Origin: JACQZU01 sp041908165
GTDB lineage: Bacteria > Acidobacteriota > Holophagae > Holophagales > Holophagaceae
DNA: 64,000 nucleotides
Assembly (NCBI GenBank): GCA_041908165.1
Contig: JAYRFV010000123.1
Coordinates: 1-64,000 of the forward strand
Reading direction: 5' to 3'
Both the position numbers and the translations under genes were made by a program. A model generated the notes under the pieces. It did not search any database and was not told where the DNA came from. It worked only from the letters and a program-made list of their open reading frames with translations. Positions 56,657 to 64,000 of the stretch are shown here, piece after piece (positions within the stretch are counted from its first letter, which is position 1; every line of letters begins with the position of its first letter).

Positions 56657-59643
56657 CCACTCCCACCTTCCCGCGGAACCTCAGGAGGCCCTGGAGCCGC
56701 CCCGCTACTGGCGCAGCCTGGACGAGCTCGACGAGACCCCGGAGGCCCGCCGGGCCGCCGAGGACGAGTTCCTCCCCGGCGCCCTGGATCCGGCCGACCC
56801 GCCGCCCGCCGGCCTGTCCCGCCGCAACTTCTTCCAGCTCGCCGCGGCCGGCGCCGCGGCCGCCGCCGCCACCGGCTGCCAGCCGAAGGGGCAGGGCGGG
56901 ATCGTCCCCTACACCCGGCGTCCCACCGAGGTGGTGCCGGGCGTTGCCAACCACTACGCCACCGCCTTCCAGGAGGGCACCCGCATCTACCCGCTGCTGG
57001 TGAAGACCCGGGAGGGGCGTCCCATCCACGTCACCGGCAACGACGAGCACCCGGGCTTCAAGGGCAAGACCAGCCCGCGCGCGATGGCCGACCTGCTGCG
57101 CCTGTACGACCCGGACCGGCTGCGCCAGCCCGCCGCCAAGGGCCGGCCCCTGACCTGGCCCGATGCCGAGGCGCGCCTGCTCGACGGCGTCAAGGCCGCC
57201 AAGGCCGCCGGCAAGCGGGTCCTGCTGCTCACCGGCGCCCTCGCCTCGCCCACCCGGCGGGCGCTGGTGGCCGACCTCCGGCGAGCCGAGCCGGCGCTCG
57301 ACCACCTGGCCTGGGAGCCCGCCGCCGGCGATGCGCGGCTCGCCGCCGCCCGGGCCTCCTTCGGCGCCCCGGTGGACGTGAAGCCCCGCCTCGACCGCGC
57401 CAAGGTGATCCTCTCCTTCGCCTGCGACTTCCTCAACGGCGAGGACCCCGAGGCGGTCGCCGGCTACGCCGCCCAGCGCAGGCTGGGCCACCCCGGCGAG
57501 GCGATCAGCCGGCTCTGGCAGTTCGAAGGCGCCATGACGCTCACCGGCTCCAACGCCGACCAGCGGATCCCGGTGAGGCCCTCGCAGCTGGGTGCGGTCG
57601 CCTTTGCCCTGGCCCGCGACCTCCACGCCCGGCACGGCGTCGCCCTTCCGGCCGGAGCTGACCTCTCCGCCGTTCCCGCCGGCATCCCCGCCGGGGTTCC
57701 GGCCGACCTCTGGGAGCGGCTGCTGCAGGACCTCCGCGCCGCAGGCAAGGACGCCGCGGTGCTCTCCGGGCCTCAGGCCCCCGCTGCCGCCCAGCAGGGG
57801 GCCCACCTGCTCAACGCCATGCTCGACTCCACCGCGGTGGAGCTGCACCCGGCCGAGGCCCTCGCCAGCGCCGCCGAGGTCGACGCCGCCCTGGGCTCCG
57901 GCCGCTACGGCGCCATCCTCTGCTGGGGGGCCAATCCCGCCTACGCCCTGGACCGCCCGGAAGCCTGGAAGGGCGCGGCCGTGCAGGTTCCCTTCATCGC
58001 CTGGATCGGCGTCCTCCCGGACGAGACCGCGGCCGCCGCCCACCTGTCCCTCCCGGAGAACCACTGGCTGGAATCCTGGAACGATTTCGAGGCCGGCAGC
58101 CACCTCGCCCTCCAGCAGCCCACCATCGCCCCGCTCTACGGCACCCGCCAGGGCGAGGACCTGCTGCTGGGGCTGCTCAAGGGTCTCGGAGGCACCGCCC
58201 CGGCCGACTACCCGGCCTACCTGCGCGCCCGCTGGAGCCGCGAGGTCCACCCCGCCGGCGCACCGGTTCCCTTCGAGCGCTACGTCCAGGCCGCCCTGCA
58301 CGATGGCGTGGTGCCCCTCGCCCGGACCGCCGCCGCCCCGGCCTTCCAGGCCTCCTCCGTCGCCGCGGCGGTCCGCCAGGCCGGCGCCGCCGCCGCGGGC
58401 TTCGAGCTCGAGCTGTTCCCGGGCACCCAGGTCCACGACGGCCGCCACGGCAACAACGGCTGGCTGCAGGAGTGCCCGGACCCGGTCACCAAGATGACCT
58501 GGTCGAACGTGGTGTCGCTGTCGGTCGCCGACGCCCGCAGGCTGGGCCTCAAGGACGGCGACATCGCCCGTGTCGAGGCCGGCGGCCGCAGCCTGCAGCT
58601 GCCGGTGGTCCTGCAGCCGGGCCAGGCCGACGGCGTCGCCGCCATCGCCCTCGGCTACGGCCGCGAGGCCGGCAGCGTGGCCAGGGGCCACGGCGCCAAC
58701 GCCTTCCCGCTGCGGGCGGCGGCGCCGGGCGGCGCCACCCTCGCCGCCACCGGCGCCCGCCAGGAACTGTCCCGCACCCAGGGCCACTTCCGCATGGAGG
58801 GCCGCGACCTGGTCCGCTCCTGGACCGTGGCCGAGTTCGCCGACAAGGTCGCGCACCCCGCGCACGCCCACGACCTGGTCACCCTGTACCCGCCCACCGA
58901 GTACCCCGAGCACAAGTGGGGGATGGTGATCGACCTCAGCGCCTGCGTCGGCTGCAGCGGCTGCGTGATGGCCTGCCAGTCCGAGAACAACGTCCCGGTG
59001 GTCGGCCCCGAGCAGGTCGCCAAGGGCCGGGAGATGCACTGGATCCGCATCGACCGCTACTACGAGGGCGACCTCGAGGACCCGAAGACCATCCACGCCG
59101 TGCACCAGCCCATGCTCTGCCAGCACTGCGACCACGCCCCCTGCGAGAACGTCTGTCCGGTCAACGCCACCAACCACAGCCCGGACGGCCTCAACCAGAT
59201 GGCCTACAACCGCTGCGTCGGCACCCGCTACTGCGCCAACAACTGCCCCTACAAGGTGCGCCGCTTCAACTTCCTGGAGTACACCGCGGACAAGGTCGAG
59301 CCCGAGTCGCTGGTCTACAACCCGGAGGTCACGGTGCGGCCGCGCGGCGTGATGGAGAAGTGCAGCTTCTGCGTGCAGCGCATCCAGGACGTCAAGGTGC
59401 GGGCCAAGGGCGACAACCGGCCGATCCGCGACGGCGAGGTGGTGCCGGCCTGCGCCGTCGGCTGCCCGGCCGAGGCGATCGTGTTCGGCGACCTCAACGA
59501 CAAGACCAGCCGGGTCTACCAGCTCTCCCACGCGCGCCGCGGCTACAAGGTGCTCGAGGAGCTGGGCGCCCGTCCGGCGGTGACCTACCTCGCCGACCTC
59601 CGCAATCCGCCGCTGGCGCCCGCCGCCGCCACGGGAGGCCACC

Positions 59644-59654
<11 letters not shown>
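56649..59654 (+). CDS. actB: alternative complex III subunit ActB, iron-sulfur protein
   Basis: 1001 residues. After a 57-residue leader comes an internal Tat-type motif SRRNFFQLAAAGAA and a lipobox-like ATGC, then a molybdopterin-oxidoreductase-like domain (about 80-680) that in ACIII carries no cofactor, then a ferredoxin-like domain (about 755-960) with CVGCSGCVMAC, CQHCDHAPCENVCP, CVGTRYCANNCP and CSFC...CAVGCP, sites for one [3Fe-4S] and three [4Fe-4S] clusters. The two halves are fused as in most ACIII. GTG start; its end overlaps actC by 11 nt. Confidence 0.96.
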
Positions 59655-61036
<1,382 letters not shown>

Positions 61037-61044
<8 letters not shown>

Positions 61045-62197
61045 GTCCACGCCCGCCGCCCGCACCTTCTCCGTGCTCGGCCTGTTCGGCAGCGCCGACG
61101 CCCTGATGCACGCCATCCCCAAGGTCAAGGCGGCCAACCTCGGCACCGTCGAGGCCTACACGCCCTACCCCATCCACGGCATCGACGCCGCCCTCGGGCT
61201 GCGCCGCTCGCCGCTGGGCGGGATGGTGCTGGTGATGGGCATCCTCGGCGCGCTCACCGCCTTCGGCTTTCAGTACTGGATCAGCGCCATCGACTACCCG
61301 ATCGTCACCGGCGGCAAGGGCGTCGGCTCCTGGGAGGCCTTCGTCCCGATCATGTTCGAGGTGACGGTGCTGTTCGCCACCTTCACCGCCGGCCTGGGCA
61401 TGCTGCTGCTGCTCAACAAGCTGCCCTTCTTCGGCCACCCGGTGCTGCAGGCCAGGGCCATGAAGGCGATCACCCGCGACCGCTTCGCCCTCGCCATCGA
61501 GGCGGGCGACGGCGTCCTCGACGCCGCCGCCGCCCGCGCCGTCCTCGCCGCGGCCGGGGCCGTCGAGATCGAGGAGGTTCCGGCCCCCGCCGCCGAGCCC
61601 ATGGTCAGCAGCGCCTTCACCCTGCGCGCCCTCGGGGCGATCGTCCTGGCCTGCCTCGGCGCCGGCCTGGCCATCCACACCGCCATCAAGCTCTTCCCGG
61701 TGCTGGCCCCGATGAAGTACATGCAGGACCAGCCCAAGCTCAACGCCCAGCGCGGCAGCAACTTCTTCAAGGACGGCTTCGGCATGCGCCCGCCGGTGGC
61801 GGGCACCGTCGCCCGCGGCCACCTGCCGATCGGCGTGGCCACCCAGGAGGAGGCCGCCGCCCTGGCCAATCCCCTGCCGCGCAGCCGCGAGGTCCTTCTC
61901 AAGGGCCGCGCCGCCTACCGCAACCGCTGCGAAGTCTGCCACGGCGCGGTCGCCAACGGCGTGCCGAGCCTCACCGCCGCCTACGGCGCCAAGCCCGCCA
62001 ACCTGCAGTCCCAGCAGTTCCGGGACTATCCCGACGGCAAGCTGTACTGGGCCGTCACCGTCGGCAAGAACGCCATGCCGTCCCACGCCGCCGAACTGGA
62101 CGAGTCCCAGCGCTGGGCGGTGGTGCACTACCTCCGCGCCCTGCAGCGCGCCCAGAACGCCAAGGACGAGGACCTGCTCCAGGTGGGCCTGAAATGA
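61037..62197 (+). CDS. fused alternative complex III subunits ActD-ActE
   Basis: 386 residues. Residues 1-175 are ActD (DUF3341): FGSADALMHAIPKVK, VEAYTPYPIHGIDAALGLRRSPLG, two membrane helices (about 60-82 and 97-125). After an Ala-rich linker, a third membrane helix (about 197-222) leads into an ActE-type domain with MRPPVAGTVARG and a single heme site CEVCH (about 299-303), axial Met likely in KNAMPSH. In well-studied ACIII these are two proteins. The frame is continuous and no internal ribosome binding site stands out. Confidence 0.93.
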
Positions 62198-63345
62198 GCG
62201 CCATGAACGGACCTTCCAAGACCCTGATCGCCGGCGCCACCGCCCTCGGCGCGCTCGGCGTGGTCGCCGCCTTCTTCCAGGCCGGCCCCCAGCGCTTCTG
62301 GGCCAACTGGGTGATGTGGTTCCTGTTCCTCATGACCGTCGGGCTCGGCGCCCTCTTCATCGTCGCCCTCGAGCACCTGGTGAACGCCCGCTGGAGCGTG
62401 CCGATCCGGCGCATCCCCGAGCGCATCGCCACTCTGCTGCTGCCGGCCATCCCGGTGGGTCTGCTGGCCCTCGGCGCGGTTCCCGTGCTCTACCCCGGAG
62501 CCCGTCCCGAGGCCCTGCAGAACAAGTTCCTGGCCGGCAAGGCGGCCTGGCTGAGCCTGCCGTTCTTCTCCCTGCGCACGGTCCTGGCCCTGGGCTTCTG
62601 CCTGCTGGCCCTGGCGGTCCTGGTGCGCGGCTCGCTCCGCCAGGACACCACGAAGGACCCGCGGTTCAACGTCCGGGCACGGAAATTCGCCCCGGCCTTC
62701 ATGTTCGTCTTCGCCCTGATCCTCACCCTGCTCGCCTTCGACTGGGTCAGCGGGCTGGTTCCCGAGTGGTACAGCGACATCTTCGGCGTCTACCTGTTCG
62801 CCGGCGCCTTCCTGGCCGGGCTGTCGGTCACCAGCCTCGCGGTGATCCGGCTCAAGGGCCAGGGCCGCCTGGAGGGCGTCCGCGGCGACCACCTGTTCAA
62901 CCTGGGCGGCTTCATCTTCGCCTTCACCGTGTTCTGGTCCTACATCGGCTTCGCCCAGTACATGCTGATGTGGTACGCCAACCTGCCCGAGGAGGTGATC
63001 TGGTACAAGGTCCGCCTCACCGGCGGCTGGCACGGCGTCACCCTCGCCCTGGCCTTGATGCACTTCGTGGTGCCGTTCTTCGCCCTGGTCACCCGCGACG
63101 CCAAGGGCGACTCCCGGCGCCTCGGCCGGATCGCGGCGCTGATGCTGGCGGCCCACATCCTCGACCTCTACTGGCTGGTCCTGCCCATCCTCGGCGGCGG
63201 TCCCCCGCTGTCCTGGCCCGAACTCAGCTTCGCCCTGCTGTTCCTGGGCGGCAGCACGCTGTGGATCGGCCGCGCCATGCAGACCGGCGAGGACATGCCC
63301 GTCGGCGATCCCTTCCTCCAGGAGGGGCTGGAGTTCCACCTATGA
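62194..63345 (+). CDS. actF: alternative complex III subunit ActF, membrane protein
   Basis: 383 residues with about ten helices, distantly similar to ActC; a structural and possibly proton-conducting subunit. Segments include FDWVSGLVPEWYSDIFGVYLFAG, FWSYIGFAQYMLMWYANLPEE, and AHILDLYWLVLP. It begins with ATGAGCGCCATG (two possible starts), overlaps actDE by 4 nt and the next gene by 4 nt. Confidence 0.94.
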   Translation: MSAMNGPSKTLIAGATALGALGVVAAFFQAGPQRFWANWVMWFLFLMTVGLGALFIVALEHLVNARWSVPIRRIPERIATLLLPAIPVGLLALGAVPVLYPGARPEALQNKFLAGKAAWLSLPFFSLRTVLALGFCLLALAVLVRGSLRQDTTKDPRFNVRARKFAPAFMFVFALILTLLAFDWVSGLVPEWYSDIFGVYLFAGAFLAGLSVTSLAVIRLKGQGRLEGVRGDHLFNLGGFIFAFTVFWSYIGFAQYMLMWYANLPEEVIWYKVRLTGGWHGVTLALALMHFVVPFFALVTRDAKGDSRRLGRIAALMLAAHILDLYWLVLPILGGGPPLSWPELSFALLFLGGSTLWIGRAMQTGEDMPVGDPFLQEGLEFHL

Positions 63346-64000
63346 TCGACCGCTACGTCTCGCCCACGGAACTGCGCCGGCTGCTGTCGGCCCTGCTGGT
63401 GGTCACCGGCTTCATCAGCATCGCCGCCCTGTTCGGCTTCCTCATCGTGCCCGGCCTGCTGCGCGCCAACCAGCCCGCGGCGGAGGTCGCGGTCAACGCC
63501 CCCCAGGGGGAGACCGGCTGGCTGGATCCCACCGACTACCCGGCCGCCCGCCGCGAGGTGATCCCGCCCATCGACCCGAAGACCGTCCTGAGCCCCACCC
63601 CCGAACTGAGCGCCCGCGGCAAGGTCCTGTACGACCAGACCTGCGCCACCTGCCACGGCGCCGCCGGCAAGGGCGACGGCCCCGGTGCCGGCCAGCAGAA
63701 CCCCCGGCCGCGCAACTTCACGGTCAAGGACGGCTGGAAGAACGGCACCCGCATCGAGGACATCTTCCGGACCCTCGACGAGGGCATCAAGGGCACCTCG
63801 ATGGTGTCCTACAACTACCTCAACAAGAAGGACCGGATGGCCCTCGTGCACGTGGTCCAGTCGCTGGGCGGCTTCGACCACGGCAGCAGCGACCCCAAGG
63901 CCCGGGCGGCGCTCGAGAAGCTCTTCGCCAGCGCCGGCGAGACCATCCCCAACCGGATCCCGGTGAAGCGGGCCGAGGCCCTGCTGCTCCAGGAGTTCCA
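63342..64000 (+). CDS. c-type cytochrome, 3' end outside the window
   Basis: At least 219 codons, still open at the window edge. An N-terminal membrane helix (about 15-40), then TGWLDPTDYPAARR and a monoheme domain with CATCHGAAGKGDGPGA. It overlaps actF by 4 nt and belongs to the same operon. It probably shuttles electrons from ACIII to the terminal oxidase expected downstream; an extra ACIII subunit is the alternative. Confidence 0.92.
   Translation, partial: MIDRYVSPTELRRLLSALLVVTGFISIAALFGFLIVPGLLRANQPAAEVAVNAPQGETGWLDPTDYPAARREVIPPIDPKTVLSPTPELSARGKVLYDQTCATCHGAAGKGDGPGAGQQNPRPRNFTVKDGWKNGTRIEDIFRTLDEGIKGTSMVSYNYLNKKDRMALVHVVQSLGGFDHGSSDPKARAALEKLFASAGETIPNRIPVKRAEALLLQEF

Overview
The window is chromosomal core sequence of a high-GC bacterium (about 68-70% G+C by eye). 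It most likely belongs to the Acidobacteriota, class Holophagae (Holophaga/Geothrix relatives). I base this on recall of the 16S 3' portion, the ACIII operon and the gene repertoire; no database search was run. There are no phage, transposase, integrase or CRISPR signatures.

Layout. 1-4.6 kb: an rRNA operon (16S 3' part, tRNA-Ala(UGC), tRNA-Ile(GAU), 23S, 5S) ending in two hairpin terminators. 4.6-14.6 kb, + strand: a DinB-like protein, then thrS-infC-rpmI-rplT-pheS-pheT, a ZapB-like coiled coil, zapA, a possible 6S RNA locus, rny and a DUF4286 gene. 14.6-21.4 kb, - strand: purH, alaS and a Cache-type hybrid histidine kinase. 21.5-25.2 kb, + strand: a frameshifted beta-barrel gene, an orphan protein, a truncated NuoG-like Fe-S protein, a DCC-family protein and a YiiX-type hydrolase. 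25.1-27.8 kb, - strand: efp, rsgA and a lipid A-type acyltransferase. 27.9-30.3 kb: two tandem paralogous Ser/Thr kinases. 30.3-32.9 kb: a CPBP protease (-), a hotdog thioesterase and an unassigned protein (+). 32.9-39.0 kb, - strand: MFS transporter, small ORF, nadA, histidine kinase, OmpR-type regulator, class II DAHP synthase. 39.2-41.3 kb, + strand: a FadL-like porin and rlmB. 41.4-55.6 kb, + strand: the classical tRNA-Tyr/Gly/Thr-tuf-rpmG-tRNA-Trp-secE-nusG-rplKAJL-rpoBC cluster. 55.9-64 kb, + strand: an alternative complex III operon (actA, a 56-residue Tat-signal ORF, actB, actC, fused actDE, actF, then a c-type cytochrome cut by the window end).

How it works together. Most of the window is the translation/transcription core: rRNA and tRNAs, aminoacyl-tRNA synthetases, IF3, EF-P, EF-Tu, ribosomal proteins, RNA polymerase and RNase Y. 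The right end encodes the quinol:electron-acceptor oxidoreductase ACIII, which replaces cytochrome bc1 and feeds a terminal oxidase presumably encoded just beyond the window.

Points of most interest: an eight-cysteine, two-zinc-ribbon-like insertion in RpoB; an unannotated small Tat-signal ORF inside the act operon; the ActD-ActE fusion; an AUU start for infC; RsgA without its zinc knuckle; a minimal PheT; a three-copy intergenic repeat family; and a half-tRNA in the 16S-23S spacer.
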